From positions 27,769,156 through 27,833,155 of the forward strand of contig CM046848.1 of the NCBI GenBank assembly GCA_025618425.1: a DNA stretch of 64,000 nucleotides, given 5' to 3'. The notes beneath the pieces are model-generated. The model made no database searches, was not told the origin of the DNA, and saw only the letters and a list, made by a program, of their open reading frames with translations. This document shows, in pieces, positions 1-11,503 of this stretch. A program made the position numbers and the translations under genes. The DNA comes from Heliocidaris tuberculata. Taxonomy: Eukaryota; Echinodermata; Echinoidea; Camarodonta; Echinometridae. The first letter of the stretch is position 1. Every line of letters starts with the position of its first letter.

Positions 1-252
1 TACGGAAGCCGGCGCCAGAGAGACGAGAGGCAACTGGAAGTCATCGATACAAAATTACAAGCTGGGGAATGCCCCGAGGGGTGTAAGCAAGAACATGATT
101 GGTCCTTTTAGTTGCCAGGTTAATTCCTTTTCACGATCACATTCTTTGAGTGGCAAATGGCAGAAATCAGATCCTGCGTCCCGAAAATTGGGTTACTTAT
201 CGACAAGAACGGCTCTATTTGTTTACGGGTTGTTAATGATGGTTTTCAAATG
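1..252 (+). other. window-edge stretch with overlapping open frames, possible exon fragment
   Basis: All three forward frames are open for the first ~85 bases. Frame 1 runs from base 1 to a TAG at 109 and gives a charged peptide. Frame 2 runs from base 2 to a TGA at 252 (83 codons). A GTAAGC that could serve as a 5' splice site lies at about 83. GC content is higher than in the following DNA. I recognise no domain in any frame. It could be the end of an exon of a gene to the left, or chance. The coding claim is weak. Confidence 0.2.
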
Positions 253-557
253 AGTTTCTACAATGTTGAAAATCGCATCAAATGTGCAACTAAATGCCAG
301 GAAAGTTCATTTTTGAACAAATATATCACACCAATCACAAACTTTCCTTTTATTATCTGTTGCCAAATGTGCAATGCTCTTGAAATGTAGTTTCAATCAA
401 TTAGGAAATTGTGGAATTATAAACATAAACTAGTGTAAGATTCAATACAACGATCAATTTTACATACGGTAGGGATGTTGCACACACCTTGTGCATGACG
501 ACTGAGATGACCTGGGTTACATATCTGTAAGGTCGAGACATTATTTCATTTTAAGAG
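253..557. other. no feature seen
   Basis: AT-rich unique-looking sequence. A 77-codon frame (157-390) overlaps its start but resembles nothing I know and has no splice or composition support. Confidence 0.4.
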
Positions 558-725
558 TACAGGTGTCATAGTCTAGTGGTTTAAACGCTTGACTGGAAAT
601 GTGAAGACCATGGGTTTGATCACTGGCAAAGCACTTACATCCTTGAACAAAGGCATTTTATCTACATTGCTCTTTTATCATACATTAGATAAATGGTGTT
701 TGCCATAATAATACCTCTGTGTGTG
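558..725 (+). mobile_element. tRNA-derived SINE
   Basis: The head carries an RNA polymerase III A box, TAGTCTAGTGG at 569-579, and a B box, GGTTTGATCAC at 613-623, about 34 bases downstream, as in a tRNA gene. The phrase GAAGACCATGGGTTTGAT is typical of tRNA-type SINE heads in marine invertebrates. The tRNA-unrelated body runs on to an AT/GT-rich end near 725. The B box departs from GGTTCRANNCC, so this copy is probably inactive. Confidence 0.65.
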
Positions 726-984
726 TGTTTCTTTCAAAAAAATGTATATTTCATATTGAGGGCTATATAGATCTCAATCCGGATTTATTAAAAATGCCAT
801 CTGCTTTATATAAAGAAAGATTATTGTTTTATACTTCCCTTAGACAGTTTTCATATACCATTCTGACAAGAAAAGCAATTGACAATATTATAGACTAAGT
901 TTAAATATTAAGGTTACCAAAAAGTTCAGACTCAATGCAAAACCTACTAACAATGTACATGAAATCACACTATGGTGTGTTGGA

Positions 985-1068
985 TGTATATCTTTCTACT
1001 AACTCATGCTGAATAGCGGTGTATCTTTCTACTAACTCATGCTGAATTGCGGTGTATCTTTCTACACA
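985..1068. repeat. 34 bp direct tandem repeat
   Basis: Two nearly identical units contain TATCTTTCTACTAACTCATG followed by CTGAATAGCGGTG or CTGAATTGCGGTG. A third partial start (TATCTTTCTACAC) follows at about 1055. Confidence 0.8.
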
Positions 1069-1172
1069 GCGTCCTTGCATAAGCTTGGGTATCAAGTCGA
1101 TGACACAGAGCAACTGAAACAAGAGCCATGTATCTCAACGCTCTAATCCATAGACTCCATTCCCTTGATTAA

Positions 1173-1342
1173 GAATCCACTTGGTATTAATTGAGGGTCT
1201 TTCTCACACTCTATCGTGTTAATTGAGGGTTTTTCCTCACTCTACGTCGTACTAATTATTTTTCTCACTCCATATCATGTTAATTGAGGGTATTTCCCAC
1301 TCTACTTAGTATTGATTAAGGGCATTTCTCACTCACTTTGTA
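1173..1342. repeat. ~45 bp degenerate tandem repeat, four units
   Basis: Four units share TTAATTGAGGGTNTTTCTC followed by CACTCTA and a short variable part. The units differ by substitutions and small indels, so the array is old. Confidence 0.75.
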
Positions 1343-1473
1343 CAGCAAGGATATGGACGAAATCAGAGAATGAACATTAACCCCTGTTGCATGACACATG
1401 CACTGGTGACCATTGCTTTGTGATCACTATCCTAAACTAACCGAATTCCCTCCTTTGGCCCTGGACAAACACT

Positions 1474-1552
1474 CCACCTATCCCTAACCCTACTCCTAAC
1501 CCTAAACCTAACCTAAATAAAATTACAACCCTAACTGTAACGTTACCCTACA
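1474..1552. repeat. degenerate telomere-like CCCTAA tract
   Basis: Several CCTAACCCTA-like words occur in a row, mixed with CCTAAACCTAACC variants. Similar tracts occur near 15850-15930, 18365-18415 and, in the opposite sense, at 60028-60065. Confidence 0.6.
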
Positions 1553-1559
1553 CCTTTTG

Positions 1560-2059
1560 ATGAAAAGAGGATGTCAGAGCATCTAAATTTCACTCCACAT
1601 CATCATGTTTACAACAAGGATTTGGAAGAAACTATACAGCTTTCACTTAGAGTCGAATACAAGCAAATTATCAGTTGCAAATTTATTTTGATCATCCAGT
1701 GTTTAGTTGGTAAACAATTGTAAAATACATACATGTATAGTTATTTACATAAATTACATTTCGGAAGTTGTCTAAAGTATATCCAATTGACAAAAAGGGT
1801 TTTGCAGTCTTTCCTCATTTCTGTGAGATTTGGTATTAATATGTTTGACCTCATCCCTTTTGCAGCCTTAAATTTTGAAGTTGTGTGAGTATGCGATAAA
1901 TTACAAAAGAATTATATAATTGGAAAACTTTTTTTTAAACCGTTACTAGAAGATGTATTTTATAGATACACTATTTTTGCAACTATGAGTTATAGGGGGC
2001 TGAAATCTACAAGCCCAGCTTTTTAGCAGTCCCCTCTAGACCATCCTTGTTTATGATTT
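1560..2059. other. AT-rich unique DNA with a short inverted word pair
   Basis: No gene seen. TCATCCCTTTTGCAG at about 1853 reappears in inverted orientation at about 2350, so an old foldback element could span 1853-2375. The arms match over only ~20 bases. Confidence 0.35.
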
Positions 2060-2205
2060 TTTAAGCCTATTGTACACTATAAACCAATTACATGTAATAT
2101 TGATAAGTTTTATTGTTTCGCTATGTACATTGCAAACCCATGTATTTTATTTTGTTGGAAGTGGAAATAAACAAAATAAAATGAATGAAATGAAATGAAA
2201 TGTAC
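2060..2205 (+). mobile_element. LINE-like 3' tail
   Basis: An AT-rich 3' UTR-like stretch ends in AATAAACAAAATAAAATG followed by GAAAT repeats, the usual terminal pattern of non-LTR retrotransposons in these genomes. No ORF2 homology is visible upstream, so this would be a very short 5'-truncated copy. Confidence 0.4.
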
Positions 2206-2610
2206 TGATTTCTGAATTACTCCCTCTGCGACAAAAGCAAGATTATCATTTCTTGCATGAGTTATAGAACTTGTGATCTCGAAATCTCATAGGCAGTATC
2301 TACAGGATGTCTTCTAAACTTGTGCAAAATTTCGCAGAATTCTGTGTAAGTCTGCAAAAGGGATGAAGTAGCTTTAAATCATTATCCTAGCTTCCGATTC
2401 ATAACAATCATATTTCACCTTCCTCTGTTTAATCACCATCCATTTTTAATCACCTATCAATAACAAAGGTAGGTTGACTGACAGCTCACCATAATATTTG
2501 TAACCATTGGAAATGAAAATGTCAAGGGTTGGTTGGAAAGAGCAACTGCGTCTCTAGGTTTCCTAATTATCATTTTCAAAGTGTCCTCCCTTCACACTAA
2601 GGCAGAGAAT

Positions 2611-3216
<606 letters not shown>

Positions 3217-3414
3217 TGTATAGAGTGTTTCTGTTCTTTGTTTTTCTTTTGATAGAAATGTTATTCACTGGAAGAAAGTGAGAGAAACAATAGAAGGAAA
3301 TGATAAGATCGAATCAATAGATGACATAATTTTTTTTCTTCAAGGTTGCCATATTGTAGATGTCTTTCTAAAAGTTGCATTTTTTGCTTGTATGCATGTT
3401 CTGTACTTGCCATA

Positions 3415-3701
3415 TATACTGTACACGCCATATATTTCGCGGGGGTTTTATTTTCGCGAATTTTGCGAATCGCGAGTGGGTCGCGAATCTAACAACACGC
3501 CAAAATATTGCCAACATATGAAGTTGGTTGAATTTGTTGTCTCCTGGTCAGAAATTCACCACTTCACTTTGCAAAAGTACATCATCACCACTGTTTGTAG
3601 ATTTGAGAATTTTCTGACCGCGAATTCAACCACTCGCGAAATAGTCTGGTTAGTCCTATTCGCGAAAATTTATGGCCGCGAAATTGATGGCTTATACAGT
3701 A
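3415..3701. mobile_element. MITE with TACTGTA...TTTCGCGG inverted ends
   Basis: Terminal inverted repeats of ~26 bp: the left end begins TACTGTACACGCCAT and continues to ATTTCGCGG; the right end complemented begins TACTGTATAAGCCATC and continues to AATTTCGCGG. The interior has many CGCGAA words. A decayed partial copy of the interior lies at 58925-59003. The TA at the tips would fit a Tc1/mariner-like origin, but the target duplication is not clear. Confidence 0.75.
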
Positions 3702-4739
3702 CTTCAGTGAATGATTATTGCTCCATTCGTAGACTACAGGACAGTCTACTACTATTACATTTACTACTTCTACTGCAGGTATAATGAGTAATAAAGATTA
3801 AACCCTAGTCGTCTGTCAAATATATGTGTCATAGGCACTTCAACAGAAAATAATAGAGATTAACAGAGAAAATAGTAGAGACTGTACGAGAGATGTGAGG
3901 CAAAAATATAACGGTGTGTGTTTGTGTGGATTGGAATAACATTTTTTTTTCCCTTCTCAGGCCTGTTTGTGCAATTTGAATTACAATCTTAAGCAAATAA
4001 TCATTCTAACATTACAGTAATGACTTACATAGGTGGGTGGCTAATTGAATCTAAGTAATCGATAGAAAGAGAGGTAACAAAGAATAGGGCAAACTTGTAC
4101 TTTTCAAGAAGTGACTCATTTCTATCCTACATAGAGAGCATAGTTGAGAAATGCAACATAATTAATTTACCCCTGTAACATCATCATAAGCCATAAAAAA
4201 GTGAAGGGTTCTGACCTGATAAAAAATGCCTGAAAAGCTTTTATGTATAAAAAATTCTTTCATATTTCTATTTAAACATCAATCGTCCCTTTTCATAAAA
4301 CTTTATCTTCTGATCTTCATACAATTTAAAATACATGTTTGAAAAGACTGTTTTGCAAGTTGCAACTATTACAACTATTTAAGATAAAGTAAGAAAATAA
4401 TAATTTAAATTTTTACAGTGCTAAGATGTATAGTTTTTTATGTTCCCAGGCACTTTACATAAAGTTGCATGTCATGGGGCCTTTAATGAAATTCCCTTAA
4501 AGTATATATTATACTCGGACTAAACTGACTAAACATAATTTCCCCGCTGTGCATACCTCACTCAAAGAGGGAGCCCTTGCAGACATAGTTACAGACGGGA
4601 CTGAGTACTCTGTCTCAGATTACTGCTTGTCTGACTTTGCCAGTATTTTCTTCTTCTTCTTGCAGGCTATCAAAGGGAGAAACTAAAAGGGGAAATGATA
4701 CCAACACTTTTCTTTAGAAGTTTAACCGAGTGTATCATT
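3702..4739. other. AT-rich DNA with one splice-acceptor-like site
   Basis: No gene seen. A strong polypyrimidine-AG sequence (TTCTTCTTCTTCTTGCAG, ending near 4665) is followed by an open frame, but that frame runs into a CT microsatellite, so no exon is called. Confidence 0.4.
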
Positions 4740-4764
4740 CTCCTTTCACATGTATCTTTTCTGT

Positions 4765-5175
4765 CTTGCTCTCTCTCTCTCTCTCTTTCTCACTCTCTCT
4801 CTTCATTTATATGGACTTCTCTCCACTTCCCTTCTTCTGCCTTCAATATCTTTCACTTTCCAGATTATTGAGCTGATTTTCCCCTGTATCAATTTCTCTT
4901 TCTCCATTTCTTCATTATCCTTCCCATTCTCCTCATATTTTCTATTTCTTTGCTTAAGCTTCTTTTCCTCATTCTCTTTTATCATAATTACAGCACTTCT
5001 TGTTTTTCCCTTTACTAATTACATACTTTCCATTTAATATCTTTCCTCATTATTGTTCTAATTTTCCCCTGTATCTCTCCCAACTTCTTTTTCTTTCCCC
5101 CTTTTTTATGCTTCTTTCTTATTCCCTTTTTGACTTGTTATACATAATTGCCCAGTTTAATTTTTATGTATTGCA
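4765..5175. repeat. CT-rich low-complexity tract
   Basis: Pyrimidine-rich strand with short perfect (CT)n and many TTCC/TTTC words. Open frames on both strands are low-complexity by-products. Confidence 0.85.
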
Positions 5176-5289
5176 TGAATTATAATCTACCTTTTGCTAG
5201 GGACTAGAACTTCTGCAAGCTCTGCTTATTTGCTGGTCTCTGTTTTCATTCTCATTTACATATATTTACTTTAAAATAGTCTTCACTGT

Positions 5290-5450
5290 TATTTTTTTCC
5301 TTACAACTCAAACGGTAGTGCTCTTTATTATTCTTGGAATGATCAAAAATGTTTCATTTATTATTTTTTGTAAATTGTTTTTACATCGTTAATTTGCACA
5401 ATTGTTACTTTGAAAAATGAAATGAAATAAAAATAAAATCTAAATCTTAC
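5290..5450 (+). mobile_element. LINE-like 3' tail
   Basis: An AT-rich stretch ends in GAAATGAAATAAAAATAAAA, similar in style to the tail at 2165-2205. There is no coding homology. Confidence 0.3.
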
Positions 5451-5541
5451 CAAAAAAAATCTTTAAAATCTCTACCTCTTCTCCTTCCTTCCTTTTCGAC
5501 TTAAATCACTCATTTTCTTTTTTTTAGCCCCCTTCCCCCTT

Positions 5542-5545
<4 letters not shown>

Positions 5546-5583
<38 letters not shown>
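5546..5583. repeat. (CT)n microsatellite
   Basis: Near-perfect CT dinucleotide run inside a wider pyrimidine tract starting near 5520. Confidence 0.95.
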
Positions 5584-5584
<1 letters not shown>

Positions 5585-5979
5585 TTCTCCACCATTCACT
5601 TCTTTCCCCATTCACCTCAATGATCACAATTATATCCAATACATCCTCCCAAGACAAATCCAGTCATTTAGCTGCTTAATTCAACATCTCATTTCCCATA
5701 TGAACCAAATAACTCTATCCCACCTGGCAGGAACAACAAAAAAATACAGAGAGAAAAAAAAAGAGCAAAATATCAGATGCTATTTTTATCAAACTATGTT
5801 GTCAATTACAATCCCAGAAATTTCTAAAAATCTTCTCTGCTGTAATGAGATAAAGACATGTCCACTATAGAGATTGACTTTCTGCCCCAGCCATCTGACA
5901 GCTGTAGAAATTCCAAATTGTGAAAATGACATAGCCTTCACTCCAGGCACAAATGAAAACATGCAGGACCATACACTAC

Positions 5980-6174
5980 TCTGAAACCAGAAACTTTTGC
6001 ATGCATTTCATGTTCGCGAATTTTACAAGTGGTTCAGATTCGCAAAAGTTTCATGGAATCATAATTGACCTAACACTAAATTCTGGCAAATGGCGAAAGT
6101 AATTCTTGCTGTGAAAAAGACCGTCGTTTACAATGCGCAAATGTTTCATGGTGCAAACGTTTCTGGTTTGGATC
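5980..6174. mobile_element. MITE with AACCAGAAACNTTTGC inverted ends
   Basis: The left end reads GAAACCAGAAACTTTTGCAT and the right end, complemented, reads CAAACCAGAAACGTTTGCAC. Internal CGCAAA and TTTCATGG words recur in inverted orientation. It is similar in style to the element at 3415 but has a different tip. Confidence 0.65.
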
Positions 6175-6249
6175 AGCTGTGTTCGCTTAAAGCTTGCAAT
6201 TGTTAAGTTAGATATCATGGAATAACAGGAAAGGGAACCATGATTAAAA

Positions 6250-7670
6250 AACATGGGCTCTAAAATCTAGTTAGTGATACATGTTTGTTAATCTTGGGGC
6301 ACGTACAGTAAATACAAAACACTTTTCAGACTTGTTGCAAGGCTACACACCAATCCAAGCATACTCGTTTACGGTCATTTGGAATAAGCAATGTTGAGGG
6401 CTATTCTTAGATTCGACAGTGCCAAAAATCACACAATGACAAACGATGCTTCAGACATGTATATAAACACTCCCGTCTTGCGAGCTGAAATTAACCAAAT
6501 GGGAGAAGATTAATGTTCCAACCAATTTTAGGAAATAAATATCCATTCACATGTTCAGTGACGTACAGCACAGCTTCATTCATTAAGATTTATGTGATTT
6601 TTTTTTTTTCATTCCCCTTTGTAGCAACACGTAAGCCACAAAGCAAAACCCAAAATTATCTGTCTTTTGCAATTTATTGCTTTCAATACCAGATAGAGCA
6701 CTGGAAAAAGATTTGAGGGAGAGAACCAGCAAAAACAAGCAACAATATCACTCCTCTCACATGTTTATGAGTTTTGGAAAACGAATTTCAGTGAGCATCT
6801 GTTTAAAGCTCATAGACAGTCTCAGTAGCAAAAATCATACTGGCAAGAAACTTATCTAACATAGCCACATACTATTCTCCTTTTATCATAAGACACATGT
6901 ACGAGATTATTTAACATTCCATTTACGATTTCGAACAAATTTTAGTGTAAATATCTGTAAGAAACGCTTGGTAACGGCTTTTCACTGCCTCACGCTAAGA
7001 CCATATCCACCCGGAGGTTCCCCGCACGATAAACTCAGCGCTTCGCACTATGTGTAGCGTATTCTATACACACAGCAATCCTCTTGTGAGAAGTGTGTGG
7101 CCGTTGTTTGAATTTACATCCCCTCTTTTTTGGGCCAGGGATTTTTATTACTTTTCACCTATCATTCGATAAACGTTTCACTTAAGGAGGAAAAAACTTC
7201 ACAGCATCTTAGTTATGCTAGTACCCTGCTATTTATTAAGTAAAATCAAAGAAATCTCACGAAAAGTTTTTGAGGGCTTACCAAAACTATCTGTTACCTT
7301 TAAAATTCACTCTGAATTGCTGATTGAGTAGTAAATAGGAAATTATTTGTTTGGACAAGTGAAATGAAAAATTATAGAAAATTAATAATTTATCACCTAA
7401 GGGCCAACATAAATATGCACATATGAGACTAGAGGTTGTAATTTATTCCAGGCAGACTAGCTTCTCTTCTTAATACTTACAGTTTTTTTTAATATTCAAT
7501 TGGTAATTCAAAATGAATGTTGTTTGTCACTCTTGTGTGAATTATTACTATAACTCATTATCTACAGGAACCAGATTATTTCTGTATTAAACCTACAAGA
7601 ATGGGAAATTTCAGTAATAAATGGGTTAACTGAAAGATGGGGAAAATATGCATTTCTTATTTTGGTAATG
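6250..7670. other. no gene or clear repeat seen
   Basis: AT-rich, apparently unique. A GC-richer patch at 6960-7110 has no open frame that I can connect to a protein. Confidence 0.4.
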
Positions 7671-7799
7671 AATGATGGCCCTCTATTCTGAATGTATAGC
7701 AGCCCACTTTAATTTATAAGCATGAAATATTTTCTTAAACCTACAGTAATTGAAAAAAAAAGGAAAATACACAACTTATTTTGAAATTCATAATCTTGT

Positions 7800-8176
7800 C
7801 CCTTCATATATTTCCTCTCTCCATCATTCCTCAACTGCTCGTACAGGTCTCTGTTCCTCCGCCTCCATAAAGTTCAAAGAATTAAGAACAAATAGGAGCT
7901 GTGGTTGACAGAGCATTTACTGCTGCTGCACCCCGGCTTTGGAACTCCCTACCCCACTCAATTAAAATGTCACCCACTCAAAAATTGTTTCAAAAACACT
8001 TGAAACACATCTAATGTCAGATTATTTTGGTTAATTTCTATAATATATTTCACAATGTTGCCTATTCGATACTACTTTCTCTGTCTCATGTAATTGTCTT
8101 ATCTTTCTTGTATAATTATTATGTATGTCTGTTAGGTGCCTTGAGCATCCCTTGGGATGGATATGTGCGCATTATG

Positions 8177-8218
<42 letters not shown>
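7800..8218 (+). mobile_element. 5'-truncated CR1/L2-like LINE, 3' end with (ATT)n tail
   Basis: The body contains the last part of an ORF2 (see 7895-8011), then a ~200 bp 3' UTR ending GGTGCCTTGAGCATC, GATGGATATGTGCGC and a perfect ATT repeat tail. This 3' end style is typical of L2-like LINEs and their partner SINEs. The 5' side lacks the reverse transcriptase and endonuclease parts, as expected from incomplete reverse transcription. Confidence 0.75.
7895..8011 (+). pseudogene. LINE ORF2 C-terminal fragment
   Basis: The reading frame gives the motif VDRAFTAAAPRLWNSLP, then HSIKMSPTQKLFQKHLKHI and a stop at 8009-8011. The (D/G)RAF-AAPRLWNSLP motif followed by a K-rich FK/QKHLK helix is the conserved C-terminus of CR1/L2-clade LINE ORF2 proteins. 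It lies immediately before the 3' UTR and ATT tail, as expected. Upstream the frame is broken by stops (for example TAA at 7883), so this is a dead remnant. Confidence 0.8.
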
Positions 8219-8219
<1 letters not shown>

Positions 8220-8430
8220 GACTGCAGGCCTCTATTCTGAGTGTAGTATGCCACTCCAATGTGACACTTACTTTGGAAGCATATCTTCTCTTGTGCTTAC
8301 ACTTAATTGAAAAAGAGGGAAATACACAATATATTTCTGGAAATATATGATGTGCCTGTATTCTGAGTGTAGCAGACCACTGGAAAGTGGCATTTAAATT
8401 TGTAAGCATGAAATCTCCTCTTAAACTTTA

Positions 8431-8930
8431 AGCTCTTTCTGTATGGAATCTCTTAAGCTCCATCTGTTTGGAATTCCCTCCCATCAGACATAACTTCTGT
8501 TAAAAGTTTGAATTTATTAAAAAGAAAGCTTAAATCATCTTATTTCCATTGATCTCGCATTGTTAACAATACTACTATCATTCTACAATGCAATTCTGTT
8601 TACGGTTGTGTGGTTTTGTTTTTTGTTTTTGTTGTGTTCTATTTGTCTTGTTTTTATTGTTTCCTAATAAATCATTTTGTATGATTCCATTCTTGATTTT
8701 ACTGTTTATGTGCATTTCTTTCATGTCATGGTGGTTGTCAAGACAAACCCACTAGGGTTTTCATATAGCAACCAAATTCCTATTTTTATTGTCAATCTTT
8801 TAATATTTTAATAATTGCATGCAAAATGTAATGATTATGTCTAAGTGTACAATTATTATATTACATATGTTTTGCATATTGATGTTAATGTTTGATATAT
8901 GGAATTGAATAAAGCTGAACTGACTTATCT
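8431..8930 (+). mobile_element. second 5'-truncated LINE, 3' end
   Basis: Contains an ORF2 C-terminus (8457-8552) and a ~370 bp AT-rich 3' UTR that ends GGAATTGAATAAAGCTGAAC, a common non-LTR tail. It belongs to a different LINE family from the copy at 7800, because the UTR and tail do not match. Its insertion splits the third unit of the surrounding tandem repeat. Confidence 0.7.
8457..8552 (+). pseudogene. LINE ORF2 C-terminal fragment
   Basis: Translation gives APSVWNSLPSDITSVKSLNL, then LKRKLKSSYFH and a stop at 8550-8552. The VWNSLPSDI-TSV-S-FK/LKRKLK pattern is the ORF2 C-terminus of CR1/Jockey-like LINEs. The upstream frame is not preserved. Probably long inactive. Confidence 0.75.
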
Positions 8931-9055
8931 TTCCTTGAAAAAGAGATGAAAAATACACAACACATTTTCTGTACTTTATGATGGGCCTCGTTTCTGAGTG
9001 TGGAGGTAGACAGGAATGTGACATTTAATTTGTAAGCATGAACTTCAACTCTGCC

Positions 9056-9931
9056 CTTTCGACTTCAACTCTTCAAATGCAATTAGTAAATGCTAACTGG
9101 AGGATTGAACAAGAAAACCTGTTAAAATCTTAGGGGAAAGGCTAATTTTATTCTCGAGGTTTTTAAAAAAAACCTATTGAGGTCTAAGCCCTTGAATACT
9201 TGGGCGCAACACAGGAAGTGTAGATGTTACATCGAAATTCATTATCTCCAATGGATCTAGGCACTATTTTGACTTACTGAATTGGTTAAGAAAGTAGTCA
9301 AATTGTTTGATTCATCTTAGAGTGTAAGATAAATAAAACCATAATTGAAAAAAAAATCTTCATTTAGAATAGACAAGGGTGCAAATCAAAACTGATTTCC
9401 AATGAGGAAACTAAAGAACAGCAACAGCATTATGTGGGGGTGTGCATGTTTGTTTGTGTGCAATTAGGTTTTAAACACACATTTCTAATATTTGATGCTA
9501 ATTATTTACATATCTGGGGATCAACTGACCTTATACAATTACCATGCAAAAGACAGAATCAGTTTCTAAATGGGGTCCAACAAAGTTGGTTTGTAGGAAA
9601 AGAAAGATATCTTGGGTGATGTCGGTGCACATGAAAGTCTAATCCCCATTATCGGATAGACAGTTTAAGCCTAATCCATATTACTAGCTTTATACATTTT
9701 GATACTATAGTTCAGCCTCTTTGCAATAAAGTTATAATTTTCAGTAATTATGCAATCCAGATACATCTTTCATCTATTTCCCTAAGCTACCTTAATCTTT
9801 GTCTATCAATTTACAGATTTCCAAAAGAAGTCAGAAACAATAATATTTGAAGAAGTAAAGATAAATATGTAGCTAAAATTGGATAACTGAATATAAAAGT
9901 ATTTCATATTTCATATTTTGGGGGGGACATT
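9056..9931. other. no gene or clear repeat seen
   Basis: AT-rich, apparently unique sequence. No frame with recognisable protein character. Confidence 0.4.
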
Positions 9932-10005
9932 TCATATGCTCAAAGCTAGAAGGGAGTTAAATCTGTGTAATAGTGCCCTTCTGTCCCTCAGCTGACAAAT
10001 TATGT
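9932..10005. repeat. hairpin family copy 1
   Basis: Decayed copy. The left arm CTAGAAGGGAGTTAA pairs imperfectly with GTGCCCTTCTGTCCCTC. The outer flank TCATATGCTCAAAGC faces GCTGACAAATTATG. Confidence 0.6.
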
Positions 10006-10113
10006 CAGTTGACACATTTTATTAAGGGTTCACTCTGTCTTCACAATAAGCAGATATAAAATGAGTAGAATATAATGGTATATCTACATTCAAGTTGGGG
10101 ACATGTATTCCAG

Positions 10114-10130
10114 CCCCCCCCCCCCCCCCT
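10114..10130. repeat. poly(C) tract
   Basis: Run of about 17 C. Confidence 0.95.
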
Positions 10131-10192
10131 GTAGCTATGCCACTGAGTAAATTTCGACCTCATATGTATTCTTCCAATTATTTCATGACAAA

Positions 10193-10278
10193 ACATAATC
10201 TGTTGAGAGCCAGAAGGACGTTAACTCTGTTTTAAACGGTTTGACTTAATGCCCTTCTCGCTCTCCGCAGACTGAATG
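10193..10278. repeat. hairpin family copy 2
   Basis: GTTGAGAGCCAGAAGGACGT on the left faces AATGCCCTTCTCGCTCTCCG on the right. The loop contains GTTTTAAACGG. The right arm ends CTCTCCGCAG, a good 3' splice-site match, directly before the open island at 10271. Confidence 0.8.
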
Positions 10279-10541
10279 TTCAGCTGGAACAAACCAAATG
10301 TTTACCCCAGAACCTGTCGCCAACCGAATCCTACCAGAGAAATTCTGGATCACCGGGTCGGCACGCTGATATCGGAGGAAGAATTCGTTCGTCACCACCG
10401 CGACAGCTGGGTAGAATTTGTCGGAGCCAATTGTCCAGACCTTCATCACTCTATCTGCTCATCGTTTCCACATCACTGTTAATTGTATTTACCTTCCCCA
10501 TGTATACATCTTTCTACAAAGATTTGAAAAGCAATAAATAG
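10271..10541 (+). CDS. possible terminal exon, unrecognised protein
   Basis: I do not recognise this protein. After the acceptor-like CTTCTCGCTCTCCGCAG ending at 10270, a frame beginning CTG at 10272 stays open for 89 codons to a TAG at 10539-10541, with AATAAA at 10533-10538 overlapping its end. The peptide begins LNVQLEQTKC, has a Ser/Arg/Pro-rich middle, and then a hydrophobic stretch (about residues 60-78, LYLLIVSTSLLIVF) that could be a single membrane helix, and ends YKDLKSNK. The island is distinctly more GC-rich than its surroundings. Against it: other frames on both strands are also open here (for example 10276-10482 forward and 10246-10449 reverse), so openness may simply reflect GC content, and the acceptor lies inside a repeat hairpin. 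Confidence 0.22.
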
Positions 10542-10870
10542 CTTCCTTTTGTCTCCCCTCCCCACATTTTCAGTATGATTTTGGTATTTCCTACTAAAAC
10601 CAGTACCAGTACTTCAAGAAAACATATGATGTACAATGGTGACTTTTCACTTCTCATGAATTTTGTTAACATTCTAGGGGCCTATATTCTCTATTTTCAT
10701 TGAAATAATCCATGTGATAGAAGTGTTAAAATTAATAATTTTTTTATAGCTCCTTACATTGATGTTTCATACTCATTAAAATACTGGGGACTGAAGTCTA
10801 AAAACCTGTATGCATTGTGTGTACCATCTCCTTTTCTTGATGAATGCTTCTTCCATATCATTCTTTCCTG
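10542..10870. other. no feature seen
   Basis: AT-rich, apparently unique sequence after the possible exon. Confidence 0.4.
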
Positions 10871-10874
10871 TTTC

Positions 10875-10935
10875 CACTCTGCTCTCTCTCTCTCTCTCTC
10901 TCTCTCACGTCTTCTTTTTTTCTCTTTCATACTGT
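10875..10935. repeat. CT-rich microsatellite
   Basis: (CT)n run of about 24 bases followed by T-rich pyrimidines. Open frames across it on both strands are spurious. Confidence 0.9.
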
Positions 10936-11416
10936 ACATACAAAAACATCCTGATAATTTTCTTATGCTACCATATAGAATAATTGCATTAATGGATATG
11001 CAGAGAATGGATGTATATTCTGACAAAAATATATTCAGTTTTTACCATTCTTTGACTATATACAGAATATACATGTATATGCAACATGGATTAATGCGTA
11101 CTTCAGCCAAACTGTTAAAAGCGATATTATTACTTCAGAAATTAAAACTAATCAGTTTAGAAATTTGATAAAAATGTGTTTACCCCCCTTCTACTGGACA
11201 TAGTCCCATGGGTATATCTCTTTTCTTTTCTTTTTTTTTTCTTCTCATCTCATCCCGGGATCCCACTGTCCTTTTCAAATGGAAGTCTCTGGTGAAGTCA
11301 GAGACCCAGTCCCAGAGCCATGAATCTGTCTAAGCCTGTTATAGAGATATAATCAACACAATGGGATAATATCCAAGTCCAAAAGGGAGAAAGATAAAAC
11401 ACATCCATAGAGACTC

Positions 11417-11503
11417 TGGTCTGTTCAGAGTCAGAAGGGCATTAACTCTGTATTGAAGTATATATGAGTTAACTCCCTTCTAGCTTTTAGCAGACGATAT
11501 ATG
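11417..11503. repeat. hairpin family copy 3
   Basis: AGAGTCAGAAGGGCATTAAC pairs with GAGTTAACTCCCTTCTAGCT. The loop is TGTATTGAAGTATAT. The outer arms GGTCTGTT and AGCAGACGATATATG extend the family signature. Confidence 0.85.

Larger units (their letters stand above)
7671..9055. repeat. ~130 bp tandem repeat interrupted by two LINE fragments
   Basis: Copies at about 7671-7795, 8219-8345, 8346-8430 (resuming at 8930-8962) and 8963-9055 share TTCTGAGTGTA, a TGACATTTAATTTGTAAGCA motif and GAAATACACAACAT. LINE 3' ends split the array between copies 1 and 2 and within copy 3, so the array predates both insertions. Confidence 0.75.

Noticed and set aside
558..640. Possible functional tRNA gene
   Set aside because: It has A and B boxes but no foldable acceptor stem or clear anticodon arm, and continues into a SINE body.
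1853..2375. Foldback element suggested by inverted TCATCCCTTTTGCAG
   Set aside because: Only ~20 bases pair and the tips are undefined; noted in the feature text but not called as an element.
4640..4780. Strong 3' splice-site-like sequence ending near 4665
   Set aside because: The following open frame runs directly into a CT microsatellite with no donor site; CTT-rich DNA gives such signals by chance.
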